Below are positions 33,330 to 44,733 of a DNA stretch of 64,000 nucleotides, one piece after another. The DNA is from Mercurialis annua (Eukaryota > Streptophyta > Magnoliopsida > Malpighiales > Euphorbiaceae): assembly GCF_937616625.2 (NCBI RefSeq), contig NC_065577.1:620001-684000 (forward strand), given 5' to 3'. The translations under genes were made by a program, and so were the position numbers. Each line of letters opens with the position of its first letter. Positions within the stretch are counted from its first letter, which is position 1. Under the pieces are notes generated by a model, which worked only from the letters and a program-made list of their open reading frames with translations, was not told where the DNA came from and made no database searches.

Positions 33330-35660
33330 TTAGGGTCCTTTGGCAGATGCAATTGCAGAGACAATGGGACTTCTAACCACATGCGTCCCATTAACTTCAT
33401 ACCACCACAAGAATCCATAATTCCCAAAATAATCACTCTCTGGAGCCACACTATCACCTTGTAAACTGACTTCTACTGTCAGGTCAAATTCCGCAGTGCT
33501 ATATTTTCCGGAAAAGGAGATGGTCGATGGTTGTACAACGGCTTTCATGCCTGAAGGAGTTTCCACCACCGCATTATAAACGGAGGCAGTATCTGCTACA
33601 TTCGTCAGCACCCTCTTGAATGTGGAGGCAGTTGTATTCGTGTTGTTCAAGATAAGCATGAAAGACGGATAGTTGAGATCGAAACTTGCATATCCACAAG
33701 TAAAATTTGATGTTCCTACTATGATTTGAATCTGCTGACTTGTGTAGTTCACTGCACACAAGTAATTGATGTAATCTTCCACTTGAATGTCATACACTAG
33801 ACCAGGATCCATGGCTTTGTTAGGATCCACATGTCCTGCTCCGAAATCAAGTGGTGTGCCAGCAACTCCTGTAGTCATATCAATGATAACACCGTTTGTA
33901 TTGTCCTTGATGTAAGCGGTAGTCATCATTGCAGATCGAATTGCTGCCGGGCTCCAGTCACGGTGGGTGGCTTTGAGCAATGCAGCTATGCCTGCCGTAT
34001 GGGGGCATGACATGGATGTGCCGGAGACAATAGCATAATCAGTCTGCAGGTAATCATCCTCGCGAATGGGAGCAAATCCTCTGTTCGGAACCCATGCTGC
34101 TAAAATATGATAACCGGGAGCCAATATATCCGGCTTAAGAATCCATGGGGATCTCCGGTCAGGTCCTCTAGACGAAAAGTAGGCAACTTTTGGAGCTGGT
34201 TTGGTGCCTAGTATAGTTTTACCAAACTCAATACTAACTGTTGCATTTGTTGTGTTCAGTATATATTGCTTGATCATGTCTCCATCTTTTGTGCTCACTA
34301 TCACAATTGGCTGGTAAAAATAGTCAGGATGTTCAAACTCTCCGTCATCCTCGCTGAAGATAGCTCCAACAGCTCCAGCAATATCGGGACCGTATCTATC
34401 CGTTTCCTTTCGAAATGCTGACGGTTCGTTGTCATGGTCGCAGAAGATAAACTTGTCTTTAACATCTTTATGATCTAAGGAATTCAAGTCACAGAGTTCC
34501 TTGCTACGGTTTCCATGTCCGAAATATACTGGAACTCTTGACACAAACAAATTCTCCGGATAAAATGACTGTCCGGTGACTGTCACGACTCCGTCTCCAA
34601 GGGTGACATGCGCTGCAAACTGACGGTCAACTGTTCCGGCGCCAACTGTTGTGATCCAGGGTGCTCCATTGAGCATGGTGTATCCATGTGGACCTCCATT
34701 TCCTGCTGAACAGGCAACAAAAATCCCTCTCTTCATGGCTGCAAATGCTCCGATGGCTATTGGGTTATCGAAAAATGGAGTCTCGAAGAAACCCAATGAC
34801 AACGACATGATGTCCACGCCATCTTCAATGGCTTGATCCATTCCAGCAAGGACATCAGTTGCTGCAGCATCATAGGCATCGACATCCTCACTATAGAACA
34901 ACACTTTGTACATAGCTATCCTGGCTGATGGTGCAATTCCTGTTGCACTGCCTTGAGCATAACCGAAATAATCAGCTCGTCGCACCCGGCTTCCAGCCGC
35001 AGTTGATGATGTATGGGTTCCATGACCCATAAAATCCCTTGGTGAATCATAGTCATCTGTGTTTGATATATTTAGCTTGTACTGCTTCATCCCTTGGCTA
35101 AACTTCCGAGCCCCGATCAGTTTTTTGTTGCAATTGGAAGTATTAAATTCTGTTCCCGTTTCGCATACGCCCCGCCAGCGCTCTGGTACGGAAGGCATGC
35201 CTTTATCTTTAAAGCTCTCACTTTCTGGCCAAATCCCAGTGTCAAGAACCCCAATGATAACATCGTCACCGAACTTGCTTGCTGGCCATAGTCCAGTGTA
35301 TCTGTTCAATCCAAGAAATTTCGGAGTATGCGTAGTATGAAGGTGACCAAATGATTCCGGAAAAGTAGCAACATGACCAGGCAAATTCTCGAGTTCATCA
35401 AGGTGTTCTTGGGATAATACAGCACTGAAGCCATCCATAACATGCTCGTACGAGTAGAGATGGACTGGAGAGTCGCCATCTGGCGATGACATGGATAATA
35501 ATGTTGACATGTACCAATCATGGTGAGTAGAGAAAGTTGCTGGCTTTGCTGATTTGTCCATGTGGATTATGTAGGCCCTACGATCATTTGCAGGCAATGA
35601 TTGGGCAATTGCGAACAGCAGGAAGATAGTAAGTAGAAATTTAGGAGTAGAGTGGCCCAT
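33330..35660 (-). CDS. Subtilisin-like serine protease (subtilase, SBT1 group)
   Basis: Secreted protease of the cell wall/apoplast. Intronless, 776 residues, as for most SBT1 genes. Order: signal peptide 1-22 (FLLTIFLLFAIAQSLPA), inhibitor I9 propeptide about 28-111 (YIIHMDKSAKP...HTTHTP), catalytic domain with Asp140 (LDTGIWPESESF), His213 (GHGTHTSSTAAG), oxyanion Asn321 (ACSAGNGGP) and Ser549 (SGTSMSCPHTAG), a PA insertion about 360-480, and a C-terminal fibronectin-III-like domain about 660-776. All catalytic residues are present, so it should be active. A TATA-rich stretch lies about 45-60 bp upstream of the ATG. Closest named types are SBT1.9 of Arabidopsis and tomato SBT3, by general look of the sequence; substrate unknown. 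Confidence 0.95.
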   Translation of the reverse strand: MGHSTPKFLLTIFLLFAIAQSLPANDRRAYIIHMDKSAKPATFSTHHDWYMSTLLSMSSPDGDSPVHLYSYEHVMDGFSAVLSQEHLDELENLPGHVATFPESFGHLHTTHTPKFLGLNRYTGLWPASKFGDDVIIGVLDTGIWPESESFKDKGMPSVPERWRGVCETGTEFNTSNCNKKLIGARKFSQGMKQYKLNISNTDDYDSPRDFMGHGTHTSSTAAGSRVRRADYFGYAQGSATGIAPSARIAMYKVLFYSEDVDAYDAAATDVLAGMDQAIEDGVDIMSLSLGFFETPFFDNPIAIGAFAAMKRGIFVACSAGNGGPHGYTMLNGAPWITTVGAGTVDRQFAAHVTLGDGVVTVTGQSFYPENLFVSRVPVYFGHGNRSKELCDLNSLDHKDVKDKFIFCDHDNEPSAFRKETDRYGPDIAGAVGAIFSEDDGEFEHPDYFYQPIVIVSTKDGDMIKQYILNTTNATVSIEFGKTILGTKPAPKVAYFSSRGPDRRSPWILKPDILAPGYHILAAWVPNRGFAPIREDDYLQTDYAIVSGTSMSCPHTAGIAALLKATHRDWSPAAIRSAMMTTAYIKDNTNGVIIDMTTGVAGTPLDFGAGHVDPNKAMDPGLVYDIQVEDYINYLCAVNYTSQQIQIIVGTSNFTCGYASFDLNYPSFMLILNNTNTTASTFKRVLTNVADTASVYNAVVETPSGMKAVVQPSTISFSGKYSTAEFDLTVEVSLQGDSVAPESDYFGNYGFLWWYEVNGTHVVRSPIVSAIASAKGP

Positions 35661-35704
35661 TTTTACAGGTCAGTGAATTTTTAGATATAGGATAATATAT
35701 ATTA

Positions 35705-35720
35705 TACATATATATATACA
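35705..35720 (-). promoter_or_regulatory. TATA-rich probable core promoter of the subtilase
   Basis: An alternating TATATATA run lies 45-60 bp before the start codon on the minus strand. Other AT-rich words lie nearby, so the exact box is uncertain. Confidence 0.4.
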
Positions 35721-35810
35721 AATTCAGGCTAGGTGAAGCCAAAATGTCTAACTTTGTTTCGATGAAATCAAGTGACAGAACAGTTAAAAGGTAACAATGA
35801 TCAATTGGAT

Positions 35811-36280
35811 TACTGAGCCGACATCTACCACATTAGCATAGTTTTTAACCCAACGAAGTTAATTTCGACCGTCCAGTTTGGGACAAAAGATCAAAAAATA
35901 TAAGTTTGTGGCTTGGAAATTTTTTTATCTATTTGTCAATTTTGGGCCAGTTACGAGTTACCACCTCTTACCATCAAAACTGATGTCGGATTAGCGTGTA
36001 AATAACCACAAATTGACGAGTTGAAGGTCTTTTTTCTTCCAAAGCCATGAACTTGAACTCTTTTGATCTTTTGTCTCAAGTTGAATGGTCAAAATAAACT
36101 TTTGTTGGTTTTAATTGACGAGTTGAAGGTCTTTTTTCTTCCAAAGCCATGAACTTGAACTCTTTTGATCTTTTGTCTCAAGTTGAATGGTCGAAATACA
36201 CTTTTGTTGGTTTTAACCATATTTTAACTTGTCAATTTGAATTGGCCTACTTGTATTTGCTAATACCTGGCTGACATGAT
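35811..36280. repeat. Foldback element with an internally duplicated arm
   Basis: The left arm (35835-35895, AATTTCGACCGTCCAGTTTG, then ACAAAAGATCAAAA) is the inverse of the right arm, which is present twice in tandem: units of about 102 bp at 36017-36118 and 36119-36220, differing at only about three positions. The duplication therefore arose recently inside an older foldback repeat. The outer ends are approximate. Confidence 0.65.
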
Positions 36281-36657
36281 AAGAGATTTTGGTCTTTGAT
36301 GGAATATCAATAGATCCAATTGAGCTTTTCCTCTAAGTAATACAAATACAAGAATTTTCATGTTACATCAAGCTATTTTTACAGCTAATGCAAGCAAAAA
36401 TTGTTATATCTATGCCTTAATTCTAGCCAAAAAAATATCAAGACATAAGACAAAATAAGGTATCTAACTAGTGATACAATCTTGCAGTCATTGACATGCT
36501 CTATGAAGCAAAATCCACACAGCAAAGCCGACAAACTATGTGTACCTCGTATTTCGACAGTTTCCATGCAATCAATATGCCTCGACGATGATTCCCATCA
36601 AGCACTAGAAAATTTTGATTGGTGACTGAAGGGCTTGAAGCAGGAGAATGACTCACC
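36281..36657. other. Spacer between the subtilase-side repeat and the receptor kinase 3' end
   Basis: Probably holds the kinase 3'UTR. No separate gene seen. Confidence 0.4.
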
Positions 36658-39600
36658 TCAGACAGAGAGTATGTTGGAGGGAGATTGTGGAGAACCAGTT
36701 TCTAGTAAAAAGCTTCTGCTACAGTACGACCTTGATGTGCTCGAAGAAGAAGCAAGACATCTTCCATCTCCGCTGTGAAAAGCCGGATCACTTCTGTGCA
36801 TTTTTCCTTTACTTCTCCTTCCTCTTCCTTCACTTCCCTCATACTCTTCGTCTTCTATAGCTTGTAAGAACCCACTTTGCATTGGGTCAGAGCTTTCGTA
36901 CAAAAGCCTGAGAACCTGCTTGATTGAAGGCCGGGCCCTTCCTTCCCTCTGCGTGCACCATTTCACAATTGCTAATACTGTTTGAAGCTGGTCGTAATCA
37001 AAAGAGTCGCGGATACAAGGGTCCACCAATTCGTGCAGCCTTGATTCTGATTCCATGAATGTTTGAGACCATTCCACCAAATTCTTGTTGTCTTGAATTG
37101 CTCGCCTTGCAGTTACCATCTCCAAGAGCACAACGCCATAACTATACACATCACTTTTCTCAGTGAGCTCTTGAGTGACCATATACTCAGGATCCATATA
37201 ACCTGAGAGCCATAATATAGTTAGAAGCTTTATCTTAATGATGAAGATATTTCATGCCGTAGTGTGCAAGTATTATTGTCGCTGACCTGGAGTTCCTCGG
37301 ATATCAGTATTTACGGGTTCAAAGCAAATAGAGCCATCTTTCGAAGCATGTGCAAGGCCAAAATCTGCAAGCTGGAAAACAAAATATGGCCTGAATGAGA
37401 CTGTAACTGAAAGATAAACAAGTTTAAGAAATAACTGCACGATTCTAATTCTTCAAATTCAACATATGCCCAGAAAAAGTAATAAAGCTATATGTGTATC
37501 CCACAATTCTGCGTTACCTTGGCAGCAAAGTTTTCGTCCAGTAAAATGTTGCTCGACTTAATGTCTCTGTGGCAGAGAGGAGGATCACAGTAGAAATGGA
37601 GGTAGTCCTGCGAGTAAGAGCAATGGATGAGGAGGGGAAATTAAAAAGTCAATTAATCAAAAAAGCTGAAGCTAAACTAATCAGTCCCAAATACGAGCAT
37701 AATCTTACTAATTTACCAGAGCATTAGCGACATCAATAGCAATCTGAATTCTAGTGTGCCAAGCCAGAGGATTCTTTCCCGGGGCTACACAAACAAGAGA
37801 CATTTTATTTAGAATAGAAGGTTATCATACACGTGAGCCTCTCAAAATATACGACAATTTCTGCATCTTAAAAAAAGAACATTGAATGTTTTCAAAGACA
37901 ACAATAGCATTTGAATCATGCATTGATCTATCATCTAGACAAAACTGTTGTATGAAACTATGAATTGAAAGCATGGAAAATAAAGAATGGTGGGACAGTA
38001 AGTATTTTTTTCTTTTGGTAGAATTTCCGAGTATAGATGAACACAAAAAATGAAGAAACATACAGTAAAGATGATCTGTTAAGCTTCCATTTGCCATGTA
38101 CTCGTACATCAGAAACCTGCATCACAGAAATAGCAAAGTAACTTAATTTATGCAGTACATTTAATCTCAAGCCAAAAGCACATTGTTAACACTTTATATG
38201 ACTAAAACAACCCTCAAAAGTTTCTTTGCACAGCTACATTGAACATGCACAAGAACAATGTCATGCACATGCAAACATTCATTCAACAGAGAGTGAGTTA
38301 CGAAGAAACTAAGAAGCTTAATGATAGCATAGAAAAGCGATTACACGAAGAGTATAGGGAAACACTAAGCAGGAAGCTAAATAATTTGACTAAGCCAGGT
38401 AAATGAATATTAGACAGATAACAGTGTTGCATGAGAAACCATCACAAGCTCAATCATTTAGCTGTATACTGTCGTTCATGTGGTATGATAGGTCCAGAAT
38501 CGAGTCACTATTAAGCAAAAATAGCCTACCTCTCTTGTTTTTTGATGCAAAAACCTCTTAAAGATACTAGGTGACGGTGATGAAGACGAGCAAGAAGTTC
38601 TATCTCTCTGCAGAAATCGTCTTCCCCCTGCTCTGAAACTTTGTTCATCTGCTTTACTGCAACCGCCAAGCCATCGCTAAATTGAGCGTGATAGACTGTT
38701 CCGAATCCCCCTTGCCCGATGATTGTGTTGAAGTTATTAGTTGCCTTCTTAGTTTCCTTGTAGCTGAATTTTTGAAACATTGACGTAGGTCCTACACGAA
38801 TCAACAAGTAATAAAAAAATTAATTAACAAAACCTTAATATGTGCTAGGACTAAGAAAGCGTGTGACCGCAATTATAATTCAAGGACCCACCCAAACCTT
38901 CTTGTAATTTACGTATAGGTCTAGGAGGGGGAAATGTTTTTGTAGAGGGCTTGTCTATATTTTCTGATTCTTCTAGCTCTTTGTGTTTTTTATGAATAAG
39001 AATTATCAAGACCAACAGCATTGTAACAGAAATAACTGTAACAGCAATGCCAACAGCCGGAATTAGTGTCAGGTGGTAGCGATGTTGGTTATCGTCTATT
39101 TTCACTCCCAATACAAGTTGGCTTGGACTTGCAGCAATCAATGAACTTGGTGGAGCCTCAGGACTAAGTGTGGATGGGGATACCTCTGAAAGTAGCATCA
39201 TAAAACAAATTATCAATTTTTGCAAAGAGCAACGTATAACTAATGACAAACAAGATAAAAGAAACATACTTCAGATCATCTGCAAGAAAGCAAAATCTAG
39301 TCATACCAGCAGGGATATTGAGCCCTTGAACTCCAAAGAAACAGCTTGCCAAATCAACAGCTGAAGCATAGTCAATTTGGCTTGCAAGAGCAGCAAAACT
39401 TGCATCACGGCAAGTACTCAATGTTAAGTTATTATCTGTTCCCACGAGATGGTGAAGATACACAATTCCAGCATTTAAACACTTCTTGCAGCTGCTTTCC
39501 GCTGAAAATGGCACTTTGCAATTTTGCATAACATCTGTAAACTTTGGAGACCGCAGCATCTGTGCGACAGTTGTTCGACCCTTACACTCATAATTAACTG

Positions 39601-40860
39601 TGATTTTAGTCCCAAAGCCGCAAAAAGCTGTAGCATTTTTTGGAACTCCATATAGTTCCATTGTTTGTGAAATGGAATGGAGGCAGATATCAGAAAAATT
39701 GGAGGTAACTCCTAGGTCGCTAGTTCCATTAGCATAACGAGCAACTGAGACTGCAACAAAAGCATTTATATAGCGGCAACACTTTCCTCTCTCCTCCTTG
39801 TTAGAGCATAAAGAAGCTGCTAGGGTGAAGTTTGAGTCACTCAAATCCAAAGGGCAGTCTGCAAAAGATAGCAGAAGTTATTATCATTCATCCCAGATGA
39901 CATAAACTTTTCATTGCTAATTCAAATTTTCATCATCTTTTACTAGTGGAAAAAGTTTAATGGCATGATGACTACAAAAAAATGCACATGTTTCCTCAAA
40001 TAACCTTTCAGAAAGATTAGCGGAGCAATGCACCAATATAATTCCTACAAACTTGTATAAGTCGTTTTTTCAATCAATGATAATATCATTCTTGTCAAAA
40101 AAAAAAAAACAACTTCAAGAATCTAAACATTCCCTCAATTTCTTTCCTTATTTGTATCATCATCTTGTTATTTGAAATGGCAAAATACGCGACCTTGAAA
40201 GATCAAAGATATTTATGCATTCAATCATGACAACACTAAAGGATTGCAAGCAAGGACTACATAACTAAAGATTAATCTCAACTCGACAACATTCCAACTA
40301 AATATTCAGTTGAAACTCTCTAGACACAATCTCCATTTGTACCATTGAATGCTTATTAACTGAATTTATCTTTCCCCTTTCAATACAGCAAATGCACCAA
40401 TTAAGCAACAAACCATGCAAGAATTCTACTATTTGCAGTATCACCAAACAAAGAACACCAATTTAATGCCAAAAATGAAGGTCAAATCTTGCCATGTCAT
40501 TCTCTCAAGAGCTAAACAGAATATTCATTCAGTAGAAACTCCTAAGTACCAACACTTCCATTAAAGTTTCTTATCTTACACATAGAATTAAAGCACATAA
40601 TATAAAGAACATCACTTGGATTAGCAGAGAGTACAATCTTAAAAGCAAAGATCCCAAATTTTCCCAGTTTAATGAAACACCAAGAAAGTAATACAAAAGC
40701 TTAACTCTTTTAAGACCCAAAAAGTAAACCCCAAACATACTCAAACAAGAAAAAGAAACAAGCAATAAAACAACACTAACTAACCAGCTGCTGCCATTAT
40801 TACTAGAGGAAGCTGCATTACAAGCAAACCCAATAACAAGAACCCTCCATAAACCTCCAT
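36658..40860 (-). CDS. SPARK-domain receptor-like protein kinase
   Basis: Plasma-membrane Ser/Thr receptor kinase like Arabidopsis At1g49730/At3g19300 (recalled family members). Nine predicted exons: 40785-40860, 39307-39858, 38898-39185, 38530-38791, 38064-38116, 37717-37784, 37518-37607, 37287-37371, 36658-37202; 672 residues. Signal peptide 1-24 ([19 protein letters not shown]). Cys-rich SPARK ectodomain about 27-190, with [18 protein letters not shown] and [17 protein letters not shown]. Transmembrane helix about 249-273, then a basic stop-transfer HKKHK. Kinase: Gly loop [11 protein letters not shown] (331-341), Lys352 in [17 protein letters not shown] with Asp448, DFG 466-468, GTPGYMDPEY, plus a Ser-rich C-terminal tail. 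HRD arginine and all catalytic residues are kept, so it is an active-type kinase. The first intron is 926 bp. Ligand unknown. Confidence 0.92.
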
Positions 40861-41221
40861 AGAACTATAAAGTTAAGAACTTTAGGTTGAATCCAAGAAA
40901 AGGGTAAAAGATGAAAACTTGTAAATGTTTTTTTTTTTTTTATGTTTACATTTGAGGACCAAACAAGAAAACTGCAACAAACTTTATTTGTTGACTACAT
41001 GGGAAATGGAGAAAGACCAACTCTTTGATGGTCCTCTCTCTAAACTTGTTGAGGTGATAATTAAAATGAAGTGGGTCCAAAATAAGTAGTATCTGCACAA
41101 GATTTCATGACACTTAAGGTCTTCGTTAGAGAGTTAATGGTTAAGGTGATGCCAGAAAATATGGGTCCAATTTCAGGCAGTACTATAGTATCACAATTAT
41201 TACAGAACCAAGTTCACTTGC
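40861..41221 (-). promoter_or_regulatory. Upstream region of the receptor kinase
   Basis: Contains an A-rich leader with a long T-run on the plus strand (40929-40940). No confident core elements. Confidence 0.35.
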
Positions 41222-42063
41222 TTGTGTTTGTATAACAGTTACATCACTCATTTCAACTATAATAAACCTGTTTTAATTCATCAATTTTTTTTTTTTTACC
41301 AAAGATATAAGTCATTGATGAAGAGTAAATTACATTGAAAAATCATATAATACATTTAATATATAATCTTTCAATTTTGATCTAAAATACTAACAAACAA
41401 CCCAAGATACAAGCAAAAACTAAATCGAAATTAGACAAATCTAGACATTGATTCCGCATAAAAGGAGCGAACAAGAACTTAAGAGCGAAGTTTCGTTGGA
41501 GCGGGTTTTCGATTTGTCCTTCCGATTTGACCGACAAACCGCTTGATCCGTTGAAACTAAGTATTTCCGATCCTCATCTTCAATAAAATTCTAAAAAGTT
41601 AGAACAATACCATCCAAAAATCTTAGATCTACAAAAAATTGATTATGAAGCTTGAACAATCACTTGAGATTCTTGATAGATCTAAGAAAATACGCCATAA
41701 AAACATCAACTTTCAAGCAAAAAAACACTAAAATCCATACCGAAAAAGCTATTAAACGGATAAATTTATTAAAATAAAACTTAAGTTTATAAAATATTAA
41801 ATTTTTATGGGCGGAGAGGAGGCGATTTTCGATTGAGATCGGAAAATCACCTCCTCCCACCCTTTAAGAGATGAAGTAGAGAGGAAGTTGTTTAGAGAGA
41901 AGGGAGAGAAATTTTTTTTTTTAAAGAGAGAGAGTCACTATTATTAAGGGTATCAATTATGATTTTTTTTAATTCATCAATTTCTGACTATCATTTTGTG
42001 TTTGTATAATAGTTAACATCACTCATTTCAACTATAATAAACCTCTTTTAATTGATCAATTTC
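41222..42063. repeat. Tandem duplication split by a retroposon
   Basis: About 66 bases at 41222-41287 (GTGTTTGTATAACAGTTACA, then TCACTCATTTCAACTATAAT) recur at 41996-42063. Taking out the insert at 41288-41966 restores two adjacent copies of a unit of about 85 bp. Confidence 0.65.
41288..41966 (-). mobile_element. Poly(A)-tailed retroposon (non-coding LINE derivative or similar)
   Basis: The 679-bp insert is flanked by 17-bp perfect direct repeats TTTTAATTCATCAATTT (41271-41287 and 41967-41983). It ends, on the minus strand, with an A-run (plus-strand T-run at 41288-41297) preceded by TATCTTTGGT, and starts with a CT-rich leader (CTCTCCCTTCTCTCTAAAC). This is the signature of target-primed reverse transcription. 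It has no long frame, so it was copied by another element's machinery. It could also be a retrocopy of a non-coding or LTR-derived RNA. Confidence 0.75.
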
Positions 42064-43250
42064 TGATTATTATTTTTTAAATATATCATTCTGACTTTTT
42101 AGAGTTTAGTTTTGTCAGTTGGTAATTACGGAGGTAAAAACCAATGACTTTTTAATTCATTTAAAGATGTGTTAACCATTTATATTTGACCAGACTGGAT
42201 TTGAGTGATTAGAATTATGTATTTATAAAAATCTAACCAAATAAATATAGCTATGTTCGTTAGTATGAAAAAGGAAATTTAATTTGGTTTTAGATATTGA
42301 GTTTTTTTGTTAAACCAAAAACGTTCTAATAAAATTGAAAAAATTAATTAAACCGACTAATTTAGTTTGATATGAAATATTTTAATTCTTTCAGTTCAGA
42401 TCAATTTTTTTTAACAAAAAATACTTATTTAAGCAAGACTCTCCAAACACTAAAATCAAATTAAATCAGAATATAATTTAATTTAGTTTGATTTTTTAAA
42501 CATAAAATAATTTAAGTTAAATGTTTGTACGAATCAAGTTAAAAAATTGAATTTTTATAAAAAGTTAATTTTAGTTTTTTTAAAAAGTGTATAAATCAGT
42601 TTAGTTTTAAAAACAGGATTCTAGATCTAATTTGATTCGGTTCGATACAAATAAAATGTACACACCTTTGAATGAAGAGAAATTATTATATAAATTTAAT
42701 TTGACATGTATAATTATAAAATATTCACTAATTATGTGGCATTATTGAATGTAATTTAGTAATTAACCAATCAATAGATATTATATTAATTAATATTCTG
42801 AGAGATATAAAATGTGATTATTGACTAATTAACTATATTTAATAATATCACATGCTAGATATTTAATGGATAATTTATAATTTTATATTGTGAAATAAAT
42901 TTATACAGGCAATTATTGTAAATATAATTGTGGCAACATGTGGGCTATATATAATAGGAATAGAAGTAAAAAAGGTCCTACAATTTGTAAAATAATAGTA
43001 GTATAATTATTTGATTGAGGGAGGAAGAAAGCATATCTGCCAAAATTGTATAGTTGATGATAGGCAGTGTTATGTTTGGAATCATATAAGATCTTAGTAT
43101 ATTGACAAAAATGGGCAGCTATGAATGTTGTCAAAGAAATTACTAAGCTCTTCCCCAATATTAATATTTACATGTGATTCCAACTATTGCCAAAATCCTT
43201 ATATTAATTCTTACATGTTATTGAAAAGCACACTTAATTACTATTGAAAT
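42064..43250. other. AT-rich intergenic stretch, no gene seen
   Basis: Contains degenerate words such as GATTCGGTTCGATAC near 42640, typical of worn transposon ends, but no boundaries could be placed. Confidence 0.4.
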
Positions 43251-43260
43251 TTATCAAAAG

Positions 43261-43397
43261 CGCCAATGTGGGTCTAGTCTGAATGATTAAGGCATTTTTA
43301 GTGCATCAAGAGGTTGAGGTTTCGAATCACGTCTCGGTAACTAACAACCAACAAATGAGACTTGAAATAGTCAATTACCATCTTTGATTAAAAAAAA
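43261..43397 (+). mobile_element. tRNA-derived SINE
   Basis: Shows RNA polymerase III boxes: A box TAGTCTGAATGATTAAGG (43275-43292), close to tRNA-Ser/Leu, and a B box GGTTTCGAATCAC (43318-43330). It ends in an A-run. Flanks TTATCAAAAG (43251-43260) and TTATTGAAAG (43398-43407) match at 8 of 10 and may be the target duplication. Confidence 0.6.
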
Positions 43398-43422
43398 TTA
43401 TTGAAAGCTCTAGCCTTATCCC

Positions 43423-43599
43423 CAGGGGCGGAACGAGGCTTATAGCCTGAAGGGGCATCCGCCTCTACAATTTTTTTTAATAAAGATACCTTCAATTTTT
43501 TTGATTTTAAAAAATATAGTTATTTTTATACCTTTCGCCCTTTTAAAAAAAATTATGTAATTATGTTCCGCCACTTTATGAAAACTAGTTCCGCCTTTG
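43423..43599. mobile_element. hAT-type MITE
   Basis: The 177-bp element begins CAGGGGCGGAACGAG and ends, inverted, CAAAGGCGGAACTAG. The flanking 8-mers CTTATCCC and CTCGTCCC match at 6 of 8, fitting the 8-bp duplication of hAT elements. No coding sequence. It lies only 25 bp downstream of the SINE. Confidence 0.55.
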
Positions 43600-43607
43600 C
43601 TCGTCCC

Positions 43608-44297
43608 CTCTCTTCGTATTTCTTTATCAAAGTTCATATTTTAGCCTAGTCTCATTCCCTCTCTTCATTTTTTTCAACAAAATTTTAAATATATTGTACT
43701 TTTATTTCGGCTAATAATCACACATGACCCCTGACTTTTCGACTTCCTTTCACTAAACTTCCCAAATTAACTGGTGGCGCTCACCAAACCCCAAATGCCC
43801 TAATTACTCGCGATTTTGCAGACATGGCAACGATTCATTGTTTTGCGGCTCATTCCCTCGCCGCCTGACCCTGTGCATGGCTGCAACCTGTTAAAAGTGG
43901 CAGTTGACTCTGACATGGCTAAAAAAACTTAAATTTTCACCCAAACTTTTTAACCCTAATTTTTTCACCTTATCTCTCTTCTTTTCCCACAGACTCCTTC
44001 TTCTCCTACCTCTGTACTGACGCTTCATGTTTTCTTCTTCTCCAACCGTTGATCTTTCTCTGGTTTTACTCGCCATTTTTGCTGATTTTAACGGCATTTT
44101 CCTTTTTTTGAGGCTTGGGGTTTATATCGTTGGACTGCATTGAGAGAAGAAGGAAACAAACCCTCGCTAGGTTAAAAGCTGTGAATTTAATGAGGTTTTT
44201 TTATTTCTTTGAGCTTTTTTTGTTTCTTTGAGGTCTTTTTTATTTAATGGGTGAGCCTAACACTTTCTGATTTTGACAGACTTTGAGACCCAAAACA
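43608..44297. other. Unassigned stretch, transposon-like composition
   Basis: Moderately GC-richer than surroundings, with a CT-rich region (43960-44050). A 68-residue minus-strand frame here is Arg/Lys-rich and matches nothing I recognise. Confidence 0.35.
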
Positions 44298-44733
44298 ATG
44301 GCGAGAAACGGAGAAGAAACTATTTTTGACCTTAAAGAGACGAAAGGCAACAAACCAAGAGGTATGTTTGTTGTTCCAAACTTTAATTTCACAGTGTTTG
44401 TTTTTATTTTTTGGATATTCTATTTAGGACCAGTTAGTATTAAATTGGTGATTGTGTTTGTTGTTGCTTATATATTGGAGGTTGTTGAGTTATAGTGCTT
44501 CTTTATTAATGGTTGTTAATAATTTAAATGAAATTTAACTCTGTTTGTTTGTTTGATCATCTCCTTTTGGGATCGTTGAGATTATATTGCATTACACTAG
44601 AGACTTTGGAGTCCGGTGTTACACGAATGGGGCTGTGGATGCTAGACATTTTGATGCAAGGAACATGGATTTAAGTAGGGTTGATTTGTGGTTAAAAAAG
44701 GTGGGACTAGAGGGGCTGATAATGTATTATTGG
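44298..44733 (+). pseudogene. Possible remnant of a MULE-type transposase N-terminus
   Basis: A frame starting MARNGEETIFDLKETKG runs to a donor-like AGAG|GTATG (about 44360). Further on, 44590-44733 has an open stretch including YTNGAVDARHFDARNMDLSR and WLKKVGLEGLIMYYW before a stop. The spacing of the Gly/Asp and aromatic residues recalls the conserved N-terminal domain of plant Mutator-like transposases, but similarity is by eye only and weak. Confidence 0.3.
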
